From the NCBI RefSeq assembly GCF_007997215.1, contig NZ_VORW01000004.1, forward strand, positions 186,001 to 250,000: DNA of 64,000 nt. Reading direction: 5' to 3'. Below the pieces are notes generated by a model that did no database searches, was not told where the DNA came from, and saw nothing but the letters and a program-made list of their open reading frames with translations. The DNA is from Algoriphagus aquimarinus. Lineage in GTDB: Bacteria; Bacteroidota; Bacteroidia; Cytophagales; Cyclobacteriaceae. Positions within the stretch are counted from its first letter, which is position 1. Every line of letters starts with the position of its first letter. Shown here one piece after another: positions 43,366-52,223 of this stretch. Made by a program: the position numbers and the translations under genes.

Positions 43366-45609
43366 TTGAAGGATAATCACTCAATACTTAACTATTCTTG
43401 CGAAATTGCAGGCGCAAATCACCGACATAATATTTTGGTTTCAAAAATACTTTTCATCACCCCGCCTTTTACCCAGCTTAATACGCCTTATCCTGCGACG
43501 GCCTATCTGAAAGGATACCTCAATCAGATCGGTGTAGAATCCAATCAGGTTGATTTGGGAATTGAAGTGATTTTGCAGCTTTTTTCTAAGGCAGGCTTGA
43601 AGAAAATCTTCCAGGAGATCGAAGCAAACGAACCTGATTTGTCTGATAATACGGCTAGAATCGTACGATTGAAGGCTAACTACCTGCAAACCATAGATCC
43701 TGTGATTGCTTTTCTACAGGATAGAAATCCTACGCTGGCGTACCGAATTGCTGAGGGAGATTACCTGCCTGAGGCAAGTCGTTTCGAACAATTGGATGAT
43801 CTGGAATGGGCTTTTGGTACGCTGGGCATTCGTGATAAGGCGCGGTATTTTGCGACGCTTTATCTGGAAGATATCGGTGATCTGATCACTGAGCAGATTG
43901 ATCCACATTTTGGCTTTAGCCGCTATGCCGAGCGATTGGGCATGTCAGCCAATTCTTTTGATGAAATGCATGATGCGCTTCATCAGGAATCCGGTTTGAT
44001 TGACGACCTGCTTTGTGACTTGCTGGAGCAAAAGATCCAACAGTACAAACCGACTTCTGTTGCATTTTCAGTGCCTTTTCCTGGCAATCTTTATGGTGCT
44101 TTCAAATGCGGGCAATACCTCAAAAAACACCATCCTGAGTTGGTGCTTTGGATGGGAGGGGGATACCCAAATACCGAGCTACGTTCCCTGAAAGAACCTC
44201 GGGTTTTTGATTACATAGATTTTATAGTTTTAGATGATGGGGAAGCGCCAATTAAGCTGTTGCTCGAACATCTGGATGGTCAGCTACCAGTTGCTGATTT
44301 GAAGCGAACCTTTACCAGAATTGATGGTAAAGTGACGTATTGCAATAGCAACGCTGTCAAAGATGTCTCCCAGCGTGAGGTGGGAACTCCTGATTACTCT
44401 GATTTGCTGATCCGTGATTACCTTTCTGTAATTGAGGTAGCCAATCCAATGCATAGACTTTGGTCGGATGGGCGCTGGAATAAGATGACGCTGGCCCATG
44501 GCTGTTATTGGGGTAAATGCACCTTTTGCGATGTGTCGCTGGATTACATCGGTAGATATGAGCCGATCACTGCTTCCATCTTGTGCGATCGCATAGAAGA
44601 GATTATCGCTCAGACGGGCGAGAATGGATTCCACTTTGTAGATGAGGCAGCTCCGCCGGCTTTGATGCGGGATCTGGCAATAGAGATTCTTCGTAGGGAG
44701 CTTTCGGTAGTATGGTGGACGAATATTCGCTTCGAAAGTAATTTCACGGCTGACCTTTGTAGGCTCTTCAGAGCGTCAGGATGTATTGCCGTTTCAGGTG
44801 GTTTGGAAGTTGCCTCAGATCGCTTGTTAGAGATGATCAAGAAAGGCGTGACGGTTTCCCAAGTTGCGCAGGTGACCAACCATTTTACTCAAGCAGGAAT
44901 CATGGTTCATGCTTACTTGATGTATGGCTTTCCTACCCAGACGGCTCAGGAAACTATCGATTCCTTGGAAATGGTTAGGCAGTTGATTCAGGCAGGAGTG
45001 ATACAATCCGGTTTCTGGCATCGCTTTGCCATGACTGCACATAGCCCAGTTGGCTTAGATCCGAAGTCCTTTGGAGCAGTCAATCTGATGCCTAATGCAG
45101 GTTCTTTTGCCAATAACGACCTGCCTCATGATGATCCTACTGGAGCCGATCATGAGATTTTTGGAGAAGGGCTTCGCAAATCACTTTTCAATTACATGCA
45201 TGGAGTCTGCTTTGATGTGCCGCTCCAAGACTGGTTTGAGGCTAAAGTTCCTAAGACGACAGTCCCAAAGAATTACATAGCAAATGAAATTAGGAATGAG
45301 CCAGCTCCTGAATATAAAGATCGAAATAGAATCCTATGGATAGGCGCTCAACCTGAGTTGCAGATTTTTGAAGATGATGAGCTTTCGGAGTTGATTTTTT
45401 CAGGGAAAAAGGAAGACTTCGCCATGGAGCTTCCGCTTGATTTGGGGCAGTGGGTTTCTGAACTTCTAAATACTGTGGGTTATGAGCAAAAGCTCAATAC
45501 GCTCAAGCCAATTCGGGAAAGTTACGAGTCGCAGCTTGGTGACTTCGAAGAAATGCTGGAATCAGAAGTTTGGGAAATACTGAGAGAGCACGGATTGTTG
45601 GTGTTTTGA
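43366..45609 (+). CDS. B12-binding-type radical SAM protein
   Basis: The 747 residues comprise a Rossmann-like N-terminal region (about 25-350, SKILFITPPFTQL, later LVLWMGGGYPNTEL) and a radical SAM domain (about 370-620) with the cluster motif HGCYWGKCTFCDV. The spacing is C-x4-C-x2-C, one residue longer than the classical C-x3-C-x2-C. No DxHxxG cobalamin motif is visible. GFHFVDEAAPP and VSGGLEVASDRLL follow as in this family. The start is uncertain: TTG at 43366 or TTG at 43435; no ATG lies close. Reaction unknown. Confidence 0.85.
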   Translation: MKDNHSILNYSCEIAGANHRHNILVSKILFITPPFTQLNTPYPATAYLKGYLNQIGVESNQVDLGIEVILQLFSKAGLKKIFQEIEANEPDLSDNTARIVRLKANYLQTIDPVIAFLQDRNPTLAYRIAEGDYLPEASRFEQLDDLEWAFGTLGIRDKARYFATLYLEDIGDLITEQIDPHFGFSRYAERLGMSANSFDEMHDALHQESGLIDDLLCDLLEQKIQQYKPTSVAFSVPFPGNLYGAFKCGQYLKKHHPELVLWMGGGYPNTELRSLKEPRVFDYIDFIVLDDGEAPIKLLLEHLDGQLPVADLKRTFTRIDGKVTYCNSNAVKDVSQREVGTPDYSDLLIRDYLSVIEVANPMHRLWSDGRWNKMTLAHGCYWGKCTFCDVSLDYIGRYEPITASILCDRIEEIIAQTGENGFHFVDEAAPPALMRDLAIEILRRELSVVWWTNIRFESNFTADLCRLFRASGCIAVSGGLEVASDRLLEMIKKGVTVSQVAQVTNHFTQAGIMVHAYLMYGFPTQTAQETIDSLEMVRQLIQAGVIQSGFWHRFAMTAHSPVGLDPKSFGAVNLMPNAGSFANNDLPHDDPTGADHEIFGEGLRKSLFNYMHGVCFDVPLQDWFEAKVPKTTVPKNYIANEIRNEPAPEYKDRNRILWIGAQPELQIFEDDELSELIFSGKKEDFAMELPLDLGQWVSELLNTVGYEQKLNTLKPIRESYESQLGDFEEMLESEVWEILREHGLLVF

Positions 45610-45619
45610 TCTAAGGGCA

Positions 45620-45645
45620 GGAAGACCGATGACGGAAGACCGATG
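45620..45645. repeat. Tandem 14-bp repeat after the radical SAM gene
   Basis: Two tandem copies of GGAAGACCGATGAC, the second cut short. The same sequence, inverted, lies beside the NYN stop codon at 39441-39460. A degenerate copy of the CTTCGACT...CTCAGACTGA motif follows at about 45737-45755. The 45610-46120 gap shows no gene. Confidence 0.6.
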
Positions 45646-45983
45646 TAGCCTCAATAGTAGTGTTTGCCAAACCCTATAAAGCTTTTGTTACTTTACTGGC
45701 AGAAAAGAGGATATAGGTAATAATTTATTTCCTTCGACTTAGCTCAGACTGATATATGAAATCGAGCATGACGAAGAACGTCACACACTGGGATGATTAT
45801 AACCTTGCGAGATTCCATGTGACAGCTAAAAAACAAATTATAAACACATGAAATGCTACTCAATTGGGGGATTGATTTTAAACTCAAAACGGGATATTTT
45901 TTACTCAAAAACGGAGGTGATGAAAAGTGCTAGGTTTAACCGAAAGCAAATTTTGAGGTCATTGTTAGAAGTTCCGATTTGGC

Positions 45984-46019
45984 AACTCCCCCTTTCTTAA
46001 AGGGGGCTAGGGGGATTTA
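45984..46019. repeat. Short hairpin repeat (CCCCCTTT...AAAGGGGG)
   Basis: AACTCCCCCTTT, CTT, AAAGGGGGCTAGGGGGATTT. It contains an 8-bp hairpin, and sequences of this form are found scattered between genes in many bacterial genomes. Function unknown. Confidence 0.55.
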
Positions 46020-46120
46020 TTTAAGCGAAATTCAAACTGAGTGTCTTCACTTTCACTCAGAAACATACCCATTTATTAAAGAAGTGCCATCTGGATTTAC
46101 CGTGATCTTTAGAAACAAAA

Positions 46121-46159
46121 ATTGCTATGGCACAACTTGTGAATTGCAGCCATAGCAAT
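46121..46159 (-). terminator. Hairpin, probable terminator of the phospholipase C gene
   Basis: ATTGCTATGG pairs with CCATAGCAAT across 19 nt. On the minus strand TTTTTG follows. It is about 160 bases beyond the phospholipase stop, so the 39-aa gene on the other strand lies between. Confidence 0.55.
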
Positions 46160-46184
46160 CATTTTATACTAAAACTTCCCCCGT

Positions 46185-46304
46185 ATGAATAATCTCTTCA
46201 AAGGACTAATCGCAGGCTATGGCGCCTACAAACTAGGTGGAGGATGCCTAGGAACTATCTTGGTATTTGTGGTAATCTTTATGCTATTAGGTCAGTGCAG
46301 CTAA
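46185..46304 (+). CDS. Small membrane protein (39 aa)
   Basis: The frame ATG 46185 to TAA 46304 encodes 39 residues starting MNNLFKGLIAGYGAYKLGGG, followed by CLGTILVFVVIFMLLGQCS. It has a charged start, a glycine-rich segment and one clear membrane helix (about 22-36). The composition is unlike random sequence and the frame is not the antisense shadow of a gene, since the phospholipase ends at 46318. The short length makes it easy to miss. Function unknown. Confidence 0.6.
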   Translation: MNNLFKGLIAGYGAYKLGGGCLGTILVFVVIFMLLGQCS

Positions 46305-46317
46305 AAGGCAATTCACT

Positions 46318-48843
46318 CTAGATTACCTTACCCATCTGAGGATCTGAAATGCTGTCTTTGCCTGTTTCCAATCTTCCGGCATAGGTGATTTTCAGATCCT
46401 GAGCTTTATCTGCAAGTGTGACCTCATACCAGCCTTTATGCTTTTTAGTGTCAATTTTAAAGCTTGCTTCGGCGCCTGCAGCTATTTTTATTTCCCTATT
46501 TAGTATCTGATAGACATCATCTGTTGCCTGCAAAGTCAAATTGGAAGCAGAACGGTTTTTTATTGTTAGTTCAAGTTCCTCTGTTACATTCTTTTGTTTG
46601 AAAACTGGCTTGGCACTCAGTTCTAACTTCTGTGAATTAGACGAACCTTTGAACTCCCTGTAGAAACCGTTTGGCCCATAAACTCTAAGATGGTAAAGGC
46701 CATTTTCGAATTCAGAAACAGGCCACTCGTAAGAGATGCTATCGCCTGACTTCACCGCAAATGCCCAAGTTTTTACAGGTTCAAATGCAGTTGTCTCTTG
46801 ATTCAAGTATTTGCCCGGAGCATAAACATTAAACGCTGATCCTAAGGCATCTTTTCCAAAAACATCCTGAGAAGCAGTGAAAGAGATAATAAAATTCTTC
46901 CCGTCAGAACTCAGTTTACCATCAGCGTGCAAATCATATTTCAAGCCGTTGGAGGGCTTAGTGCCAGGTTCTTGGGTTGCAAAAACAGATGAAGAAGCTT
47001 GGTTTACAGCTTCCTTTCTAGCTTCCTCTTCCGTAAGCTTTATAAAGTTGGTAGGAACGTTTTTGAATTTGGCGTTGTAGATCTGCTTTACAAACTCCTC
47101 CTGATTTACAGGTTCTGCATGGGTTATTTTCTCACCATTATAAGGTCTAAAAGCTGAAGTCAAATCCCCACTTACAGTTCGTCTCCATGAACTGATATTG
47201 GATTCCTCGATGTTCTTTCCAGTCTTTTTAGTGAGGAATTTTTCCAAGAATTGAATGGTAGAAGTGATGTCGCAAACTTCCGAATTCACCCAGCCACCAC
47301 GTGACCATGGCGACGCGATAATGAGCGGAACTCTATATCCCAAACCAACAGGACTTGTTCTAGAATCTTCTTGTTTAAACCCGGCTTTCATCTCTTCCTC
47401 TACCGTAACAAATTCTCCAACACTCGAAAGACCAGCAGACATTTTTCCATTTGGCTTGTATGGACTTGGTGGGACGAAAGGAGGGACGTGATCGAAATAG
47501 CCGTCATTTTCATCGTAATTGATGATGAAGATCGTCTTTTTCCATACTTCAGGATCTTCCGTCAAGATATTCATCACTTCGGAAGCATACCATGCGCCAT
47601 ACCAAGGAGCGCTTGGGTGATCAGAGAATTTCTGCGGAGCTACTAGCCAAGTGACAGTAGGCAATGTGCCCTCGTTGACATCCTTTCGGAACTGATGAAG
47701 AATATCTCCTTTTGGGATAATTGTTTCCCGATCTTCTCCATTTTCCTGGTAAGAAAGTTTTTCAGTTTGATGATAGTCAGGATCTCCAGAGTTCGTTTGG
47801 AAAGCTTTTTTATGAAGACTTTTAGCATGATCTGAGAGCTTTTCAAATTCGGCTGCATTCCATTTTTTGAGATATTCTCCCAGGTATGCGAGTTTCTCTA
47901 CTTTTTCCTTCAATTCCTTTTGCAGCTCTTCCAGGTTGGAAGGATTGCTGGCTAGGTTTACTTTGAGTTTAGCTATTTCAGAAGGAAGTGCCTTTTCTAC
48001 TTTTTGGAGAAAAAGGTAATGTGCTGGATTGAAGCGCACACCAAATTGGGAGAACCACTCTAGGTTATTATCAGTGAAATTTGCCAAAAGAGATTCAGCC
48101 TCTCCATCCAATTCCGAAGTGATGCTCAATTCGTTTTGGTAAACTTTCCAAGAGATGTCGTTGTCCTCCAATCGCTCAGGAAAAGTTTTCCAATTTCCTT
48201 CTTTCCCGTAGGTCAATTCTCCGTTCCGAACTTTTGCCTTTTCTCCATCGGCTCCATGAGTTTTTCCGGTCCAGAAATAACTTCTATTGGTCGTAGTACC
48301 ACATAGTGCTGCGCAAAAGTGTTGATCGCATACAGTGAAGGCATCAGCTAGTGCGTAGTAGAAAGGAAGGTCTTCGCGACTGTAAAAGCCCATAGTTAAA
48401 GGCAGATCGTAGTATTCTTTTCCTGGTCTTTTCGCTTCAATCCAATTGTTGTACTTCCCTTCATTTCTCGCGTCAACTTGATTCTCCCAAGAATGTGGAG
48501 TTCCGCTCATCCAGGTAGCTTTGGTGTCCTTGATGTCAAATCGGAAAGGAGCGAATCTATTTCCGTCTTTATCAGGCTGCAGCCAAACAGGGTTTAGATC
48601 AGGAAGTGATATTGCTCTTGGGTCATTGAATCCACGAACACCTTTCATAGTACCAAAGCAGTGATCAAACGATCGGTTTTCCTGCATTAGCATTACCACA
48701 TGCTCAGCATCATAAAAAGTAGTTCCCGGCACTGCAGGAATAGCCATTGCACGCTGCACTGCCATTGGCATGGAGCTCCAGATACTTGCTCCGCCTGTGA
48801 CTAAGGCTGCTTTCTTTAAAAATTCTCTTCTCGAATCGTTCAT
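46318..48843 (-). CDS. Phosphocholine-specific phospholipase C
   Basis: An exported phospholipase of 841 residues in the acid phosphatase-like superfamily. A twin-arginine signal SRREFLKKAALV sits at the N-terminus. The catalytic region begins EHVVMLMQENRSFDHCFGT (Asn/Glu active-site motif) and continues with FAALCGTTTNRS-like text, INYDENDGYFDHVPP and the VPLIIASPWSRGGWV segment. Two C-terminal beta domains (about 640-830) complete it, as in Pseudomonas haemolytic/non-haemolytic PlcH/PlcN. It would release phosphorylcholine from phosphatidylcholine outside the cytoplasm. Confidence 0.92.
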   Translation of the reverse strand: MNDSRREFLKKAALVTGGASIWSSMPMAVQRAMAIPAVPGTTFYDAEHVVMLMQENRSFDHCFGTMKGVRGFNDPRAISLPDLNPVWLQPDKDGNRFAPFRFDIKDTKATWMSGTPHSWENQVDARNEGKYNNWIEAKRPGKEYYDLPLTMGFYSREDLPFYYALADAFTVCDQHFCAALCGTTTNRSYFWTGKTHGADGEKAKVRNGELTYGKEGNWKTFPERLEDNDISWKVYQNELSITSELDGEAESLLANFTDNNLEWFSQFGVRFNPAHYLFLQKVEKALPSEIAKLKVNLASNPSNLEELQKELKEKVEKLAYLGEYLKKWNAAEFEKLSDHAKSLHKKAFQTNSGDPDYHQTEKLSYQENGEDRETIIPKGDILHQFRKDVNEGTLPTVTWLVAPQKFSDHPSAPWYGAWYASEVMNILTEDPEVWKKTIFIINYDENDGYFDHVPPFVPPSPYKPNGKMSAGLSSVGEFVTVEEEMKAGFKQEDSRTSPVGLGYRVPLIIASPWSRGGWVNSEVCDITSTIQFLEKFLTKKTGKNIEESNISSWRRTVSGDLTSAFRPYNGEKITHAEPVNQEEFVKQIYNAKFKNVPTNFIKLTEEEARKEAVNQASSSVFATQEPGTKPSNGLKYDLHADGKLSSDGKNFIISFTASQDVFGKDALGSAFNVYAPGKYLNQETTAFEPVKTWAFAVKSGDSISYEWPVSEFENGLYHLRVYGPNGFYREFKGSSNSQKLELSAKPVFKQKNVTEELELTIKNRSASNLTLQATDDVYQILNREIKIAAGAEASFKIDTKKHKGWYEVTLADKAQDLKITYAGRLETGKDSISDPQMGKVI

Positions 48844-49015
48844 TACGCGGTTTTTTATGGTTTAAGTATAGTGACTTTTTCCATTTGGTATAAGGTTTCT
48901 ATGATTTCCTTTTTGTTATGGTTTTGGTAAGGAATGGCTAATTGAAACTCTCTCAGCTACTTAAGGTTTCTTGAAGAATTATTGTGTAAATTATGTGTTC
49001 ACAAAAGTTTTTATA

Positions 49016-49582
49016 ATGGAGGAATTTTTAGAGCCCAAAAAAGATAAAACCGAACGAGCACAGCAGACATTTTTTCGGGTGACTTTTATGAATAATTGTA
49101 ACCTGCTTCAAATTGCAGACAATAAGGCCAATATAGTCATCAGCATTAATGCTCTGGTGATCTCATCTGTAGTTGCAATTATTGGATATGGTTCTATTTC
49201 TCATCAATTGGATTATCAGAAGACTATTACCCTGGTTCCAATTGTAATATTATTGACCACCTGTCTCATATCTACTATACTGGCTGTACAGGCAGCAAGG
49301 CCGAAGGTGTTGGGTAAGAAAAATGGGCACAATGATGAGGAAAAGTCGAGTATGATGTTTTTCGGCGTTAGCTCGAATTTTTCCTTAACTGAGTATTTGG
49401 AGCAGCTAGACCAAATATTACCTTCAAAGAAGCAAGTGCAGGAGCAGATGGCAATTTCTCTTTACTATCAAGGGAAGGTTTTGAATAGAAAATACACCTT
49501 ACTGGCGCACGCCTACACGGTTTTTATAATAGGTTTAGCGATTGGCGTAATTACCTTTTTCATTTATTTAATAGTGTTGTAA
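49016..49582 (+). CDS. DUF5706 (Pycsar effector-like) membrane protein
   Basis: The 188 residues from ATG 49016 (MEEFLEPKKDK) match DUF5706, the PycTM effector family: FFRVTFMNNCNLLQIADNKA followed by NIVISINALVISSVVAIIGYG, then a second membrane helix (about 68-92) and a third near the C-terminus (about 163-187). Family members that act in Pycsar anti-phage defence open membranes in response to cyclic CMP or UMP. Here there is no adjacent nucleotide cyclase, so a defence role is unproven. The frame extends to 48971, but the ATG at 49016 fits the family N-terminus. Confidence 0.8.
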   Translation: MEEFLEPKKDKTERAQQTFFRVTFMNNCNLLQIADNKANIVISINALVISSVVAIIGYGSISHQLDYQKTITLVPIVILLTTCLISTILAVQAARPKVLGKKNGHNDEEKSSMMFFGVSSNFSLTEYLEQLDQILPSKKQVQEQMAISLYYQGKVLNRKYTLLAHAYTVFIIGLAIGVITFFIYLIVL

Positions 49583-49585
49583 AAA

Positions 49586-49625
49586 AAGCGCAGCGTATTT
49601 CAAGCTATTGAAATACGCTGCGCTT
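49586..49625. terminator. Strong bidirectional terminator
   Basis: A perfect 18-bp stem (49586-49603 with 49608-49625), core GCGCAGCGTATTTC/GAAATACGCTGCGC, loop GCTA, with an A run before it. It begins within four bases of the DUF5706 stop and also faces the minus-strand methyltransferase gene. Confidence 0.88.
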
Positions 49626-49669
49626 AACCGTTAAATACAGAATGGGAAGAAGTGAGATTGATTTGTTTG

Positions 49670-50251
49670 TTACTGAATTTTAGTCATCAATATCACACCT
49701 GTTGACCAATTCATCTTAGTCATATTGAAGTCGGTTCTTTTCTCTAATGCTTCGACCAATTTCTCAGCTTTCTCGGCATGACCTTCTGGCCAATTTGGTT
49801 GTGGATCCATATCATCGATCACATACATTCCGCCAACTTTCAGCAAGGCAAGAGTTTCATCCAAATCGCTGTATTTTCCTGGCCAAGCATCTGCAAAAAT
49901 CAAATCGAATTTATCTCCTTTATAATTCTTAATCCACTCAGTACCGTCTTCGCAAAGTATTTCAACTCGTGAATCCAAGCTAAAAAGCTGATTAACTATG
50001 GTGGTTAACTTCGGGTCGTTATCGATAGAAATGATATGTCCGCAATCATCCAAACCATCCACCATCCAGGATAGAGAAAGACCAATCCCTGTCCCAAGTT
50101 CTAGGAAATTCCCAAAAGGCTTACTGGAAATAAGGGTTTTTAGAAGGGTTCCTATGTATAGATCAGAAGGCATAATAAAACCTATTTCCTGACACTTTGC
50201 TTCGATGGCAGCATGAACGCGGGGTTTATTCCGGATTTCGAAATCTTTCAT
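49670..50251 (-). CDS. O-methyltransferase-like protein
   Basis: A class I SAM-dependent methyltransferase of 193 residues. The SAM-binding loop is FLELGTGIGLSLSWMV, the acidic partner IISIDNDPKL, and the FDLIFADAWPGKYSD segment with the following GGMYVIDDMDP fits the O-methyltransferase branch. The aromatic or small-molecule substrate is unknown. No operon partner on the minus strand lies close. Confidence 0.85.
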   Translation of the reverse strand: MKDFEIRNKPRVHAAIEAKCQEIGFIMPSDLYIGTLLKTLISSKPFGNFLELGTGIGLSLSWMVDGLDDCGHIISIDNDPKLTTIVNQLFSLDSRVEILCEDGTEWIKNYKGDKFDLIFADAWPGKYSDLDETLALLKVGGMYVIDDMDPQPNWPEGHAEKAEKLVEALEKRTDFNMTKMNWSTGVILMTKIQ

Positions 50252-50305
50252 GAGAATAGTATATGATGAGTTAAATGAATGAGTTGAGCTAAAAAAGTCA
50301 TGAAG

Positions 50306-50325
50306 AAGGCCGCTTTCGCGGCCTT
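50306..50325 (-). terminator. Hairpin at the end of the SIMPL gene
   Basis: AAGGCCGC pairs with GCGGCCTT around TTTC, three bases after the minus-strand stop at 50329. Its T run is short. Confidence 0.7.
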
Positions 50326-50328
50326 GCT

Positions 50329-51030
50329 TTAATAGGTGTATTTCACATATACTCGCTTCTGAATACTTTGTTCATCAGGATTAAGCAAAGGTGGCGCAGG
50401 GGCAGAATCTGTACTTGTTCGCATCATTTCCATTTTTGAGTAAGCATAGGTAACTGGCTGAGATTCCAAAGAAACTCTATGAACTTTAATGGTTCTGATA
50501 CCCAAAGTCTGCGCAATAAGTTGTGCTCTACTTTCGGCATTTTTCAGTGCTTCGGTAAGCAATGCGTCTTCAAGTGACTTTTGTGTAGCTTCAGAAATCT
50601 GGAAATTCAAATTGTAACTCATATCTCCAGCACCTTGAATGGCTTCTACGATTTTCTCTAAGTCCTCATTCTTACTACTTGTAACCACTCGTAGTGATTG
50701 ACGGGCAACATAACCTGAATCCCGAGAAACACCAGTTCGGTAAATTCGATTGACGTCCACAGCGTAATTATCTGCGATCAATTTATAATCCTTGATCTTA
50801 GCTTTCTTCAATGCATCCGCAAGCAGTTGAGTTTTTTTGTTCAGCACTTTCACTGCATCGGTTACTTTCATTGCTTTTTCTTCCAGATTGATCTGAAATG
50901 TAGCCTCATCTGGGGCGATCTTTCGCTCGCTAAATCCTTCTACTTCGATCAAAGGAACAGTCATGTTGTCCTGAGCAAAAACCGGCACTGCAAGCAATAA
51001 GGCAAATAGTATAGTTAAGTAGTTTTTCAT
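50329..51030 (-). CDS. SIMPL domain (DUF541) periplasmic protein
   Basis: The 233 residues have a signal peptide (about 1-19, ending AVPVFAQ) and a SIMPL/DUF541 domain: VEGFSERKIAPDEATFQINLEE at the start and the NAESRAQLIAQTLGI segment near residue 170. Family members are envelope proteins of unclear role, reported in stress tolerance. It is likely monocistronic. Confidence 0.88.
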   Translation of the reverse strand: MKNYLTILFALLLAVPVFAQDNMTVPLIEVEGFSERKIAPDEATFQINLEEKAMKVTDAVKVLNKKTQLLADALKKAKIKDYKLIADNYAVDVNRIYRTGVSRDSGYVARQSLRVVTSSKNEDLEKIVEAIQGAGDMSYNLNFQISEATQKSLEDALLTEALKNAESRAQLIAQTLGIRTIKVHRVSLESQPVTYAYSKMEMMRTSTDSAPAPPLLNPDEQSIQKRVYVKYTY

Positions 51031-51194
51031 ATGTATAATGTTAGTTTCCTTAGTATCTATTCAAAATGAAAGCCAGAATTGAGGAAGCAGATTTCAGTTA
51101 AGAGAAATTAAGGAAACAAAGGTGAAATGATCAATTGCCAATCTTCAATAATCAATTTTCAAATAACCAATCCGATATCAAAAATCCGAAATCC

Positions 51195-52166
51195 TTACTT
51201 CCACTCTAAAACCTCCATGTCATTGAGTTCCGGCCCGCCACCACGATTAGCACTTCCAGCTGCCACATAGATTTTTCCTTTATAATAAATAACTCCAGTT
51301 CCATGACGTCCTTGGTTCAAACTCGGTAAGCTTGACCATTTGCCAGTTCTCGTGTCTAGGACTTCTACTTCAGCATGTGAAGACTGCTGTACAGTGCTTT
51401 CGCCATCCATTACAACCAAAAAAGGGCCTTTTGAAATCGAAGAAGTTCCACCTCTTGGTGTCGGTAAACCTGCTTCTACGGTGCTCCAGGTATTGGTCTT
51501 GAAATCAAAGAAATCAACTTCAGGAATCACTAAATCCAGTACTTTTCCTATCTCAGCATGGGAAGTTCTACCTCCAGCTACATAAGCTTTGTCTTCGACT
51601 AGTACCGCACCGAAGTGATCTCTAGGTCTTGGGGCATCTGGAAGAACTGTCCATTTGCCAGTTTTAGTGTCGTACTCATCAAACCAAGGCACGAAGTCTG
51701 CGTAATGTCCATCGACAATCCCACAAACAAGGTAGATTTTGTCTCCACGTGTAAATACCCCTGCTGAACCTCTTCTTCTATCTTCAGGGATTTCGGCTCC
51801 TTCTCTCCAGGTATTTGTCTTTGGGTTGAAAATCAGAAAGTTTGCAATAGGTGTTTCGTGCGGATAGCCACCTGTTAATGCTCCGATGACATAGATTTCA
51901 TGATTGAAAGAGATGGCTTGGAAATGAGAAAACTCCATCGGTGCCATCGCCAAAGTTTTCCAGGTATTGGTTTTGGGATTATATTCTTCGATCGGTTTGA
52001 TTCCTCTACCGCCAAGTAGATAGAACTTTCCATCGCATTCGACAAATGAGTTTTCATGCCGAACAAGAGGTTCATTGGCTGTTTCTACTGTGGTCCAGCG
52101 ATCACTGGATTGAGAAAATCCCGCTAGGGAAATAAGGAGGAGTGCTATACTTAAAAAGTACTTCAT
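51195..52166 (-). CDS. Secreted kelch-repeat protein
   Basis: The 323 residues from the ATG at 52166 have a signal peptide (about 1-19, ending LAGFSQ) and about six kelch repeats forming a beta-propeller, seen as recurring GKFYLLGGRG, HEIYVIGALTGG, DKIYLVCGIVDG, DKAYVAGGRTS and GKIYVAAGSANRGG with NTW motifs between them. Possibly a sugar-binding or sialic-acid-mutarotase-like protein; ligand unknown. The longer frame from 52214 lacks a signal at its front. Confidence 0.88.
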   Translation of the reverse strand: MKYFLSIALLLISLAGFSQSSDRWTTVETANEPLVRHENSFVECDGKFYLLGGRGIKPIEEYNPKTNTWKTLAMAPMEFSHFQAISFNHEIYVIGALTGGYPHETPIANFLIFNPKTNTWREGAEIPEDRRRGSAGVFTRGDKIYLVCGIVDGHYADFVPWFDEYDTKTGKWTVLPDAPRPRDHFGAVLVEDKAYVAGGRTSHAEIGKVLDLVIPEVDFFDFKTNTWSTVEAGLPTPRGGTSSISKGPFLVVMDGESTVQQSSHAEVEVLDTRTGKWSSLPSLNQGRHGTGVIYYKGKIYVAAGSANRGGGPELNDMEVLEWK

Positions 52167-52223
52167 AGGTATTAGGTTTAGGTTTGATTGGGGTGAAAAT
52201 ACGGATTCATACACAACTTATTC

